From the NCBI RefSeq assembly GCF_030272615.1, contig NC_081415.1, positions 374,995,392-375,059,391 of the forward strand: 64,000 nucleotides of DNA. Direction: 5' to 3'. The notes under the pieces were generated by a model. The model did not search any database and was not told where the DNA came from. It was given only the letters and a program-made list of their open reading frames with translations. This DNA comes from Cryptomeria japonica. Taxonomy: Eukaryota > Streptophyta > Pinopsida > Cupressales > Cupressaceae. The translations under genes and the position numbers were made by a program. Below are positions 1 through 11,099 of this stretch, piece by piece. The stretch's first letter is position 1; the number at the start of each line of letters is the position of its first letter.

Positions 1-353
1 ATCCATCTGCATCTTCTCCCAATAGTCTTTTTCTATCTAAAAATGTCTTTAACAACAACATTTGTTACATAGGAAATAACGGTGGCACCAACTAAGTAAG
101 GTCTAAAGGATTTCACAAATTTCACAAGAGCATAAGCCTATTTTTCATTCAAATCATAATTCAATTCCGATGCTTGTAATATTTTACTAAAAAATGCCAC
201 TGGTTGTTCAAGACCCTCATCATGCTTTTGTAACATGACAACAACAATAGTATGGAATGAGGCAAATGAAAATACTTGAAAAGGTTTAGATAAATCAGAT
301 GATTTGAAAACAAGGGCTTCCTTGATGACTCTTTTCAGAGAAATTTGAAACAA
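1..353 (-). pseudogene. Gypsy-type RNase H (gRH) of element A, 5' part
   Basis: The frame encodes the RNase H that follows RT in Ty3/gypsy Pol and degrades the RNA strand of the RNA-DNA hybrid. Visible are the GLEQPVAFFSK and LNYDLNEK segments, the latter followed by a TAG where related proteins have Gln, then AYALVKFVKSFRPYL, also typical of the family. The reading continues to base 1, so the domain is cut by the window edge. It sits directly after RT with a frame change near 350. Confidence 0.75.
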
Positions 354-1620
354 ACCTTCTCACAAAGTTAATCTGACCAAAGAAAGATTGGATGGCTTTA
401 ACAGTTTTTGGAATTTGGATTTTATCAATAGAAACAATCCTTTCTGGATCAATTCTAACTCCATCTTTTGAGACAATATGACCTAATAATTTTCCTTCAG
501 TAACCCCGAAGTGACATTTTTTACGATTCAAAGATATGCCATATTCTAGTGCTCTAATAAAAAAAATTTCCAGATCATTACAATGATTTTCTGCCTTTTT
601 AGAATAAGCAGTCATATCATCCTGATACACTGCCAAGATACACTCAATCATGCCCTCAAAAGCCACGTCCATACCTCTTTGGAATGTAGCTCTTGCATTT
701 GTTAGTCCAAAAGGCATCCTAGTGTAAACATAAGTACCCCAAGGTGTAGTAAAAGCAGTTTTGAACTTTTTTGCTTCCCTAACTTTGACTTGATTATAAC
801 CCGAGAAGCCATCCATCATAGATAACAACTCATTCCCTATGACCTTCTGCAACAAAGCTTCCAAATTAGGCAAGGCATAATTATCTTTCAAAGATGAAAC
901 ATTTAGATTTCTGAAATCTACACATAACCTAATATCACCATTTTTCTTTCTTACTGGCACAAAAAAAGATACCCATGTTGAGTGCCTTATAGGCTCAATA
1001 ATCCCTGCATTTCTCATTTTCATTAACTCCTCCTTCATCTTTGGATCCAAGGTAGGATTTATAGGTTTTTGCTTTTGTTTGAAAGGTTTTGCATTAGGCT
1101 TCAAAGGTACCTCATGCTGAAAGAAATCTTCCTTGTAAGCTTTAAGGTCATCATATGACCAAGCAAAAACATGCCTATACTTCCTCAATAGATTAATCAA
1201 TTCAGTTCTGATTTTTGGTGTGAGTTTCTTTCCAAGATATACTTCTCTCGGGTTGCTTTCACTTCCCAAGTTTATCTTTTCGACCTCCTCACATCCTCTT
1301 GAATTAGGTCTGAAATTCGTTACATCTTTATCATCAAACATTCTTTCAAGCTCTATTAATCCTTTTGGGATTTTATTAGTTTTTAGCTGCAATACTTGTT
1401 GCCCAAGTACAATTGCTTTGTCATCTTTGTCCTCCACAAGTCCGTTCCAATCAATCCACTGGTGCTCATATTGATCTTCACAAAATAATTTTTTTAGTAA
1501 ATCCCTGTCATCATCAAAAACTTGCCCGCTTTTTACATTATCAGGCACTGACAGTCTAGTTTTAATCTCCACTTGGGTAATTTCATCCAAAGGGATGTCA
1601 TTGTGATAGCCAAGTTCGCC
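296..1620 (-). pseudogene. Reverse transcriptase of element A
   Basis: An open stretch of about 440 codons. Known RT blocks appear in order: the FAWSYDDL segment (about residue 158), RLCVDFRNLN (about 236), the LLSMMDGFSGYNQ block (about 270), MPFGLTNARATFQ (about 307) and the catalytic box YQDD (337-340), then the LLGHIVSKDG region. The catalytic box normally reads YLDD or YVDD; the Gln is unusual, although both Asp residues are kept. This is the best preserved part of the element. Upstream it abuts the archaeal-type RNase H in another frame; downstream it runs into the gypsy RNase H. Confidence 0.9.
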
Positions 1621-1985
1621 ATGAATTCTGCCCAAATATTGTTGGACCTCTCAGTCCAATTTATGGAGAAGGCATTGAATAATTCAATGTGATCCCAGAC
1701 TTCATTCCTATAGCTTTTTAGTTTTTCATTTTTTGCAGCAAATTTGCCCCTAACTTGTGAAATTGCTAATTCTGAATCACCATAAACCATTAGTAATTTG
1801 ATACCATGCTTATTTGCTAGTTTAAGACCTAACAAGAGGGCCTCATATTCAGCAATATTATTAGTACATTCAAAATCCAACAAGAAAGAGTATTTAAATT
1901 TTTTTCATTAGGTGCAATAAGTACAACTCCTATTCCATTCCCTTCCTTACTGCAGGCACCATCAAAGTATAATTCCCAAATTAAG
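1600..1985 (-). pseudogene. Archaeal-type RNase H (aRH), located upstream of RT
   Basis: Starts with WELYFDGACSKEGNGIG (first catalytic Asp), directly in frame with the protease, then changes frame in a poly-A run near 1895 and continues with NNIAEYEALLLGL (catalytic Glu) and MVYGDSELAISQV (second Asp). The last acidic position reads AEFMANLA where AD is usual. This is the pattern of the second RNase H of Tat retrotransposons, distinct from the gRH after RT. In element C of this same window aRH lies after gRH and before integrase; here it lies between protease and RT. Confidence 0.85.
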
Positions 1986-1989
1986 TTTT

Positions 1990-2586
1990 CATTTTGTTTA
2001 ACTGTTTGTGTAACTTTACTAATCTCTAAAGGTTTACAAATACTTACCTGGAAGTTGTCCATATCTGAATGGCAAAAGTAGGTTGCTTCATCGGGATCAA
2101 CTTCTTCTATGAGATATGGGGATCTTGGCTCTCTGTTTATCCTCATTGCTATCCCTTTGATTGGAATAGTAGCATAAGATAGATCAAGCTGAACATGACC
2201 ACCCACCAAATTTGACCATTTCTTGGATATCAACATTCCATAATTTGTTGGAACTTGTACCACAATAATGTATGTTTTATATGTAGTATCTGAGCAAGCT
2301 GGAAACCTGAACTCTACATCCTTCATAATACCTACCATGGGTACAGACCTGTTGTCCATGGCATAAAACTTACCATAAGGTGTGTCAACATGCATCCCGA
2401 TCTCCCTCATGACATCTTCAGGCATGATGTTCACCGTTGCCCCTGAATCTATCATACAATTGTTGACCATTTTATTGTTAATTAACAATGTCAAATAGAA
2501 TGGATCAACTTGTGTGAGATTTTTCGTGATAGATGTGCCTAAGTAAATTACTGGAGGATCCTCTTTTAACTTAGCAACATTTTTAT
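1990..2586 (-). pseudogene. Aspartic protease of element A
   Basis: Retroviral-type protease that would process the Gag-Pol polyprotein. The catalytic loop is CMIDSGATVNIMP (D-S-G, about bases 2420-2460), preceded by a beta-strand region (PVIYLGTSI) and followed at some distance by TIPIKGIAM. The frame is open from 2586 through the protease into the archaeal-type RNase H, so the two domains were one translation unit. The region upstream is in a different frame. Confidence 0.8.
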
Positions 2587-2919
2587 TTAGATCCCAACGT
2601 TTGACATAATCTTCAAGGTCTCATCTTTATATTCTGGAAATTTCATTACTTCAAGCAAGGGCATAGAAATTTTTACCTGAGACAACACTTGAGACATAAA
2701 AGTTGCACAGTTTGAAGACAACTTACTAATTTTTTTTTTCTCCACTGGCTTGACAAGCTTTAGCATTTCAATTGGCTTATTCTTTTTTGGCTCTGTCCCT
2801 TTTTTGGCACCAGCATCCTTACCCTTGGCTACGCTATTTTTTGTTCCATCAGATTTTGTGACTTTGGCAAAGATACTCGCTAGCTTGCCCTGCTCAGTGT
2901 TAACATTCCTATTCCTCAA
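2587..2919 (-). pseudogene. Lysine-rich Gag-Pol linker of element A
   Basis: About 110 codons between the Gag frame and the protease, rich in Lys (KGKDAGAKKGTEPKKNKP) with no recognised domain. It ends in a stop at 2587 just before the protease frame. It is probably the Gag C-terminus or the protease leader in a shifted frame; function not recognisable. Confidence 0.5.
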
Positions 2920-2921
2920 CT

Positions 2922-5033
2922 GATAATTGTTTTCACTTGTTCTACAACTGCGACAGTGAAAGCTTTCTTTTCTTCTTTGGTTAGGTTTCTCAAAGAAGGC
3001 ACTACTTCTTCTTGAAACAATGTCCTCAAAGCAAGGATATGCTCATCGTCATCGGAAAAAACCTATTGTATACCATATTGCAAATTTTCTCTTCTTTGAT
3101 GCACATCAGAATATTCTTCTTCTTCAGATAAATCCTCATTTCTTCCCCAATATTGATTAGATGAGAAGGCATTAACAATTGGTTCATAGTCTTCATTTTT
3201 ATCTTCTTCTTCTATCAAGCCCTGGGCAATCATGCATTGTTCTGCAGCATGAGGCAGATTACATACATCACACCATGTATATTCATCTACAAAGTTTGTA
3301 TTTTTCTTTAATGGGCTAGGAGTCTCTTTGTTGGTATTTGGTTTTACTAGTTTTCCATCTTTGCAATTTGTATTATATGGCATGTCATGCAACCTCGGCC
3401 TATTGTAACTTATTTGTTTATTATTCCTGTATGGTGGATTTTCATTATGACTTTGCTTACCCTTTAAGTCCTTGAGCATGTCCATGATTTGATTAAGATC
3501 ATCTTTCCTGGGGACCTTGGAGTTGTACAACTTTGGATCATCTCTCTTAGCAACTTTCCAAGCCACCTTCCTATTATTTTCAATAGTAATAGCTGTTTTG
3601 AACGCTTGTTGTAAAGTGTTAGGTCTATGAGATAGAATCTCATAATGAGTTTTGATGTCAAAAGCACTTAAATAAAAGTTAATAAAAAATGAATCAACTG
3701 GTCTGACATCTTTGGGTATTCTATTTAATACCTTATTAAATCTTTTATTAAATTCATTCACTGATTCATTTTGATTCTTTTTTATGATTGTTAGTTCATG
3801 GGATGCAAATGAAGGATCATTATGATCTCCAAATTCTTCCAAGAATAGAGTCACAAATTCCAGCCAGCTGCAAATACATTTGTCATGAAGGCTTCTATAC
3901 CATTCCCCTGCATCCTCTGTCAAAGATTGAACCAACAACTTCATGAATACATCTTCATGAGGAATCTCAAATTCTTCTATGATATTATTTACATTAATAA
4001 CATGTTGCTTTGTTGAATCAATTCCATTTCCTAAAATTTTTGGGATTGATAATCTCAAATCATTAGTGATTTGATTCAGATAACCAACAATGCCAGTGAA
4101 ATCCAACTGTTTATATCTTTCAATGACTAAGGGTTGTCTGCCAACATGATGGTTGTTTTGATTGTTCATAACTCCTCTATTGAATCCACCATTGTTGCCA
4201 TAATTTCCATTATTCCCATTATTTTTGCCACCATTATTATTGCCATTATTATTGTTCACATTTCCATCATTGCCATTTCCATAATTGTCATCGTTGCCTC
4301 TATTATGTCTATTATTTTGATTGTTGCCAAACCAATTATTTCCTACATGGTTACCCCTACTTGTGTTATTCCAAGTCCCATCATCCCCCCTATCTCCATT
4401 CCTTATTTCATTCTCCAACCTCTCTTCATTTTTATCCCTATGCACATCCCTCCATCTTGTATTCTCATTCACCAACAGGTTGTCATAGGTTACAAAAGGC
4501 TGGTCCATTCTCCTCATGTGAGGGGGACTATATTTTGGAACTACTTGTCTACTTGTTTCACCTCTCTCTTCTCCTACTTTGTTTGTTTTTGGGCTTAAAA
4601 TATTATTTCTCTCTATTCCTAGTTTCTGTAACACCCAATCTAGTTGCCTTTTAAGTGCTCTCGCCATCTTGGCATCATCAGCACTCACATCTGCCATTTT
4701 AAGAATAAGATCATCCCACTATTTTTCTTCCTGTTCATCAGCACTCATGATCTCATCATGGCTATGTCTATTATCCTTTGAACTTATTTTATGAATAGGA
4801 TTTTCTTCTCTATTCTCAGATTTGCCAACAGACAAAGAATCTTCCTCCCTACTAGGAAATCTCTTATATCCTTCAAATACCATGTTTGATTTTTTTCCTT
4901 TGTTCCTTTTCTTGGGACTCAACTGAACAAGATCTTCTTGTCCTTTGTGCAGAGATCTCCTCCCCTGCATAAATCTCAATGATAAATTTCTAGGGGTTTC
5001 TCTTATTTTCTCAACATACCAATCATTACTCAT
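2922..5033 (-). pseudogene. Gag of element A
   Basis: Capsid/nucleocapsid precursor. The frame starts with MSNDWYVEK at 5033, about 125 nt after the PBS, and runs to 2922 with two in-frame TAG stops (near 4720 and 3064). A very Asn/Gly-rich tract (about 4150-4330) is followed by a retrotransposon Gag capsid region with AGEWYRSLHDKCICSW and NEFNKRFNKVLNRIPK, then a zinc-knuckle-like CDVCNLPHAAEQC (C-x2-C-x3-H-x4-C), and an acidic C-terminus. A second Met at 4697 opens the longest uninterrupted part (544 codons). Confidence 0.85.
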
Positions 5034-5156
5034 GTGTTACATGTAGAGTCGCCACCTCCTAAGAGGAATAATATCTTTTACTAATCTTCTGGGCTCTTTC
5101 CTCCAGCAGAGTCTGAAATGAAACCCCCAGAAATTTTAAGTACTTATTATCACAAC

Positions 5157-5174
5157 TCCCCAGCAAAGTCGCCA
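5157..5174 (-). other. Primer binding site of element A
   Basis: On the minus strand this reads TGGCGACTTTGCTGGGGA, very close to the Arg-tRNA-type PBS known in Ogre/Tat elements. It lies three bases inside the LTR end (5178) and upstream of Gag, which fixes the LTR boundary and the element's orientation. Confidence 0.8.
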
Positions 5175-5177
5175 ATC

Positions 5178-6186
5178 TGTTGGTGCCCAAAACCACAGAT
5201 TGGAAAACTTAAGCATTTGCCAATCCCTTAACTGATCCAACTAGCCTTGGCCAATGAGTAGGGATGGTAAAAGACCAAATTCCTCTGCACTTAAGACTCC
5301 ACTAAACCTAGGTGGGTATACCTCTCCCTCTCAAGCACAAAAATATTTAGTTAAAGTGGATTTAAACTTTCCTAAGACAACTCATTGCAAGAATGGCAAT
5401 AATTTCCTGCTACTGCTGAGTGCTTTTATTTGAATGCTTTTGAAATTGAAAACTGAATGTAAAGATAATTGTGTATAAAGATTGTTGTATTTTGGAAATA
5501 AAATGCTTTCAGGACATTCAAGAAATATGCAATAGAATAATTCAAAAGGTTTCAGAAGAATGCTTTTCTCTCAAGGACCTTATGCATTCAAATCATAATC
5601 TCAGAGAATGAATAACAGACCAGTGCCTCTATCTTAGAATATGTATGATACTCCATGGACAAACAACTTTGTCAACTCAGGAGACAATATTAATAATCAC
5701 TATAATGGTTCAGTATGTGTCACATAAACAATAAGAATCCAATATCACATTTAATGTAACAACATGTGATTCACATTACAACAAATCCTTAAACAGATTT
5801 ATCAAGTGGACAAAGAATGTTTCATCAACACAGAAAGTAGACAATGCATTTGAAGTAGAAATAGTAAATCTTGTATATTAATCTCTGAGAAATGATAGTA
5901 CACAAAAGCTACACTTGGAGATACTTCATTATAATTTTCTTGCACAAAAATGATACTTCTTCTTCCTATAAAATTTCCTAGTAAATATGGCTTTCATTCC
6001 CTACAGTAGTATCATGTTCGCCCAAAAAATTGTGTCTTGTTTGATACAAAACGACTCAATACAAATACATATGCTGAAAGACACAAATGAAAGGAAACAC
6101 CCTTTCATTATCTTAACAACTAATTGAACAATAATTAAAAAGCCTAACTAAGATATCAATTAAATTACACAAACTAAAACACAACA
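5178..6186 (-). repeat. LTR adjoining element A
   Basis: The inner edge is set by the PBS. On the plus strand the LTR begins TGTTGGTGCC and the best outer end is ACACAACA at 6186, giving TGTTG...CAACA termini and about 1.0 kb. The outer end is inferred from the terminal repeat only, because the partner LTR is outside the window, so TSDs cannot be checked. ORF J ends about 40 bases outside this LTR, so the LTR may be shared by two tandem copies. Confidence 0.6.
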
Positions 6187-6228
6187 CTAAGCCTTTCAAT
6201 CCAACTGTTGTCCACATTTTTGAATATG

Positions 6229-9098
6229 TCACGGGTAGCCCAGATCTTTGTATGTTGTAGCGTTGAAGATCACATCCTTGGCTGCATTCTTGATCACATA
6301 AAAATTCTCCAACTGATCGGTTGTGTCATTCATGTCAACGACATCTGCTCTGGCGATGGCTTGGGTTGCACTAAGCATAGACTTACACTCAGAGATCCAT
6401 ACAGTTTTGTCTTTGATCACACCTGCATCATCTACCAGACTGGGAACCCCGTGTTGAATAATCTATTGGCATTCATCAAATTTGGAATTCAATTCCTTTC
6501 TAATTTCCTCATGTGTAACAAGTAGACCCTACACCTTCTTCTTTATTTTCTCTCTGGTCGATGCATCCTGTAACAACATGTTGAGTCTATCACGAATTCT
6601 GGTGTGTGAAACTATATTGTCCATGTTCCTTTGATATTCATCTCAGAATTCATTCAATGTTTTCTCCATATTGTCATATCTCCTACTTAGCAACACACAA
6701 GTGGTATTGGCCCTAATGCTTCTCATCTCTTTTTTCAACTTATTGTGTTCATAAGATAGCTTTTCATTTTTTTTCTTCCATTGGCCTCCTGAATCTATAA
6801 TTTGGGGAACTGGGTGCCCACTCCTCTTAAGGGTCTCTTCATATAAAGCCTTATACTTATTCTTCTCTGCTATCTCAGCTTTCATTTGGGCCTTAATGAA
6901 TTTTGAAATATTAATACCCATGTCACTTGTGACCACGAGATCTACTTCTCCAACTTTCAAGGTCATCATGTGAACAAAATCTTTATCTACATCAATGATT
7001 TTTTGCCTTTTTATTAGGAGGATATAAGGCCCACAATAACATTTCTTCCTCCTTTGGATCATTCTTCATCCAATAAAAATATCCCGCACTCCTTGGATGT
7101 TCAATTTCATATCCTTATTATCTAAATGTAACAAAGAATAAAAAATAAATGAAGCACTCAAGTCCCATCCTGGAATCACAATTATTCCTGTCTCTACTAG
7201 CAATTGCCTGCTCTTTTGCGAGGTCATAGTCTCAACTTCTGTGTCAATGTCTTTCTTCAACCTCTTCATCATTTCTACTTCATTCTCAGGGGTAACGTCT
7301 GGTACTGCTTCCCTTAATTTCTTACCCTTGAAGTGGTATAGGAATGATTTGAATTCCTTAGACTTAATGAATTGATCATCAGATACAAAAGAAACATGCT
7401 TTGCCATTCTTTCATGTGTTTCTGCATTCAGAGCAACAATAACTCTATTCCCTACTTCTGAGTCCTTCTCCTTCTCAGGTGCTCGGAGCTTGGAGACTAC
7501 TTCATTTTCCCCTGAATCACTTTGGGTTGGTTCTCCCTCCATCTTTCCTAGTCTCCACCTTCTTTCCTCTAGCTTCTTTTCCAGGGTCCCCATAACTTCT
7601 GCAAGCTATTCTACCTCCTTATGTTTGCACATGTCTTCAAATTCATCTTCCTGATGGAAGTAGTCTCCCAACTCCTGTCTTTTCCTGCTTGAATGGATGT
7701 AACCCTCAGGATCATAGTGTGCTCTAGATGCATGCTGAAACAAGTTGTATTCATCCACCATCTTCCTGTCAATGGCCTCATATGCCCTGGTTGATACAAT
7801 TTTAAACTCCTGAAAGTGAAGTATGTCAGGGAGGAAAACTTGCTTGTGTGCTCCTCCGAAATGTTTGGCATTAGAAACACTTAACTGCCTTACAATTTCC
7901 AAGAAGGCAATCCTGTCCGGTGTAGGCTTTGGTAGCACATATGGATAACCCTCAAATCCATAGCATCGAACAAAAGTGAAATTTTCGCATGAATACCAAT
8001 CACCCCAGTTGTGATTGACCTTTGGATTTTGGTGCTCATGAGGCCTAAGAAACTTCCTGACCTCCTCAGTAAATGATCCTTGCCAAGGCTCACCAAAGAG
8101 AAAGAAAACTGGTTTGACAAAGAATTACTCAAATTTGAGGTAATGAGAATTCACAAATCTGTAATCCCAAAGGGAAACCCATAATTGCATTGGTTGCTCC
8201 TTCCCATCCTTCCCAACTGTATTTACATTCAATTCTTCCCATTAAATAAAACAATATGCATTAACAATGAATAGTGCTTGAAATATTTGTCTGGATTATC
8301 CTTCAGGTTAAAAAAACCTTCATGCAATCTGTCTACCAGGTATGAAGCGAAGTAAAAAACCCTAGGCTCATGCCACTGAACTTCTGCTGCTAGAACCAAC
8401 GGTCCTATGTTTTCCACATCAAGAACTTCAACTCCTCCCACCTAACCATGAGCCATATATGTATATGGCAGATACAACTTGAAAATAGTCATGTCATAAG
8501 GAGGACCATCTTCCTCTGTTAGCCTCCCCTTCTCTACTTTGTGGACAGCGAGGTTCCAACCTTGGTATGTAGTATCCATCTTCCTGTACTCCTCTTCCAA
8601 ATATACAAAAGATAAAGGCACATCCGCCTCCAAATCTACTGCAAAAACTTCCTGAATTGTAGCCTTTGCAAAGTGCACTAGAGTAGTCCCATCAGGCAAC
8701 ATAATGCATCGCTTGTTTGCATCATAATGTCTTACTAAAAGCTTCAACAAATCAATATTCACAAACACATTGGGTACTACAAGTTTACCTAGACTAGTTT
8801 TTCATGGGTTTGAGATTGGCAAGGGGTCATCCTTGTGGAAGTAATGGAAAAGGAACAATTTGTGCCCTCACACTATGGTGAATACATCTCCAATCTCTTT
8901 GTATCTATCCTCCAACTGGTCGCGGATAGGCACATTTACCTTAACTCTGCGTGACCTAGCTCCTGGAGATCCCATTTGGTCTATCATGTCCTGATTTAGC
9001 TTCCTTCAAACCTCTTTGACCTCACCCTTTGATTTCTTTGCCGTGGTATTGGATATTTCAGCAACCTTTCGCTTCCCTTTTGAGCTTGACCCCTCCAT
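6229..9098 (-). pseudogene. ORF J: long unrecognised protein, retroelement-associated
   Basis: A reading of about 950 codons with one frame change near 8228 and several in-frame stops. It starts MEGSSSKGKRKVAE (9098, good start context, nuclear-localisation-like basic patches), passes through NIDLLKLLVRHYDANKRC and YLVDRLHEGFFNLKDNPDKY, a Trp/aromatic-rich centre (VNHNWGDWYSCENFTFVRC), a charged Lys/Glu region and a likely coiled coil (MKAEIAEKNKYKALYEETLK; KKKNEKLSYEHNKLKKEM), and ends near 6229. No gag, pol or known domain is recognised. The first third recalls extra ORFs that Tat elements carry near their 3' LTR. It could also be a captured host gene. Confidence 0.6.
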
Positions 9099-9249
9099 CT
9101 TTGCAAATTCCTTCACTCTATGCTCAGTAACTTGGAAATTTTCTCAATAAGCACTTGATATCTTTTTGCAATAACTTCGTGAGAAATACTGCTCTGCAAT
9201 ACTGGCTATATGTCCCAAGGAGTCCAATCTTGCAATTTATTATTGCAAT

Positions 9250-10930
9250 CTTGATGGATTTGCTTCGTACGGCAACAAATCTACTCAATTGATGCATTTA
9301 ATGGAAACAATTTTGTCAGTTCTTCTCATTAAGACGTCAAATGGCTAATCGGCGAGACTCTTATGGATGATTCAAATGTTTGGCGCCGGTTGTTATGACT
9401 TTACCGCTTTTTGCTTTTTTATCAGCACAAACTATCCCGGCCCACTTATCGGGTCTCGGGATATCAATTTTTTCTTTATCCCAATGGTTCATTTCATCCC
9501 GATGGGCATCACTTTAGTCTCGGCTTTGCCTTTTGTTTTAACGCTCCACTGACAGAATTCTCCCTGATGCATTCGCCTTTGGTTTCCTTTTACTTAACTC
9601 ATCGGGTATTAGCATAGTTTATTTCATGTCCCTCCGATGCCCCGATGATCTCAATATTCCAATCTGCATTCTGACTAAGACCACCGTGCTATCGGCATAA
9701 CTTATCCCAAGGAACTCCTTGCACTTACCATTTGCCTAAATGGTCCTATCGGGTTTTAACATAACATAAAAGTTCTTCTTCTGATGTCTCAATGAATCCT
9801 CAATAGATTCTTTCTTTATCGGTATAACTCATGCCGATACCCCTGCAAGTGCTTCTATCTTCATCAGGGGTCGGAATAGCCTTTTTCTATTCTTCCCTAA
9901 GTCTCGATGAGTTCTCGATGCCCTTTTGTGTTTTATGCTTCCGAGTTTGTTTTATCGGTATAAGTAATACCGATAGCTCCGCCTTCTGATTCTCCATGTT
10001 ATCAAGGATCGGTCTAGCTATTTTTGCACTACTCCGATATGGTTCTTTTTTCTGATAGGCTTGCCTTCGGCTACCTTTAGTCATTGGGTATTGGGATAAA
10101 ACTTTCTCATTACTTTCGATCTCCCGATACTATTATGATAAGCTTTTCCATACCATTATAAGTTATATCGATGGTTTCATAGGTTATTGGTATAGCAATT
10201 TCTACACTTTGTCGATAAGCCGATAGAAAACAACCACCTACTACCTTGTCGAAACAAGCTATCTCGATGGAATGACCTTTCCAAGAGTGCGCACCGTGTT
10301 GAGTATTTTTTAAGCGCTCCAATGGGTTTGCACTTTGTTTCATCGGTATAAGTGATGTCGACAATCCTCCTTTGTCTTGCCAATTTAGTTTCATCAGAAC
10401 TACTTATGCCGATAAGTGAAATTTTGTAATTTAGCACAAATGAGCCATCCATCATGTAAATTGATGATCCCAACTTTTCCCACAAGGTTTGAAACATACT
10501 AGAAGACAATCCTTGATCATGCCATAATGGATTCCTTGTGCAGTCTATACTCAGTGCATGCCCTTAGTGTGCCCGAGTGATACCTTGGCATTCCTAAAAC
10601 AACTGATCCCTAGAGAACTTTACTTGTGCCAATACGGTTCCTGCACATGCAAACCAGTAATAAATGCTCATAGGATAAAAGAAAAAGGCCTCTATATAGC
10701 ATAAAATATTTTTTAATAATATGTGCTAACACTGCACATCACTTCTTCTTTGCCAACTCATCTATCTTGTGGCTAAACTAATAGCTAATCATATAGTCAT
10801 TCTAGGAGTCTTTATCTTGCATATGAATATCATAGTATCGGTTAACTATTAGTCTATTCTTCATATGCCATCTTGGAAGCTAGCAGTACTTGTCTAAGAG
10901 AAAATTATCTGCAACCAGGAAAAGTGGAGT
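9250..10930. repeat. LTR-like non-coding block with recurring ATCGG hairpin motifs
   Basis: No coding signal. The motif ATCGGTATAA and its complement recur, several times as perfect or near-perfect hairpins (9817-9839; 9953-9975; weaker at 10342-10362). A TATA-like CTCTATATAG lies near 10692. Composition and TATA suggest the U3/R part of an LTR, but I found no second copy or terminal repeat, so the family and strand are undecided. Confidence 0.4.
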
Positions 10931-11099
10931 TAGAACATAATGAGGTGTAAATCATGGAAGGTATAATCTTGTTTATTTTATTTATTTCACGTTACTTCAT
11001 TGGTTCAAGTTAAGTTTCCTATAGCTTTCCTTTTTATATTTTATGATTGGACTAACAAGTTTTAGGACATTTCTTTGGAGTTCAACTTAAACCTCAACA
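10931..11099. other. Junction region before integrase fragment G
   Basis: AT-rich sequence with no clear ORF; the last part may encode the end of an RNase H to integrase linker. Nothing else supportable. Confidence 0.3.

Larger units (their letters stand above)
1..6186 (-). mobile_element. Element A: 5' part of a Tat-like Ty3/gypsy retrotransposon
   Basis: Read on the minus strand the order is LTR (6186-5178), primer binding site, Gag, lysine-rich linker, aspartic protease, archaeal-type RNase H, reverse transcriptase and the beginning of the gypsy RNase H, which runs off the left edge. Integrase and 3' LTR would lie outside the window. The two RNase H types and the Arg-type PBS fit the Tat lineage. 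The copy is dead: in-frame stops in Gag and gypsy RNase H, and frameshifts around 2920, 1895 and 1610. The order protease-aRH-RT is unusual and has its own finding. Confidence 0.85.

Noticed and set aside
4134-4654. Plus-strand open frames rich in Ile/Val opposite Gag of element A
   Set aside because: Shadow of the Asn/Gly-rich codons (AAT, AAC, GGN) of the minus-strand Gag; no motif of their own.
9379-9398. TTTGGCGCCGGTTGT resembling a plus-strand PBS
   Set aside because: No LTR end at its left and no Gag to its right; only the first 8-9 bases fit.
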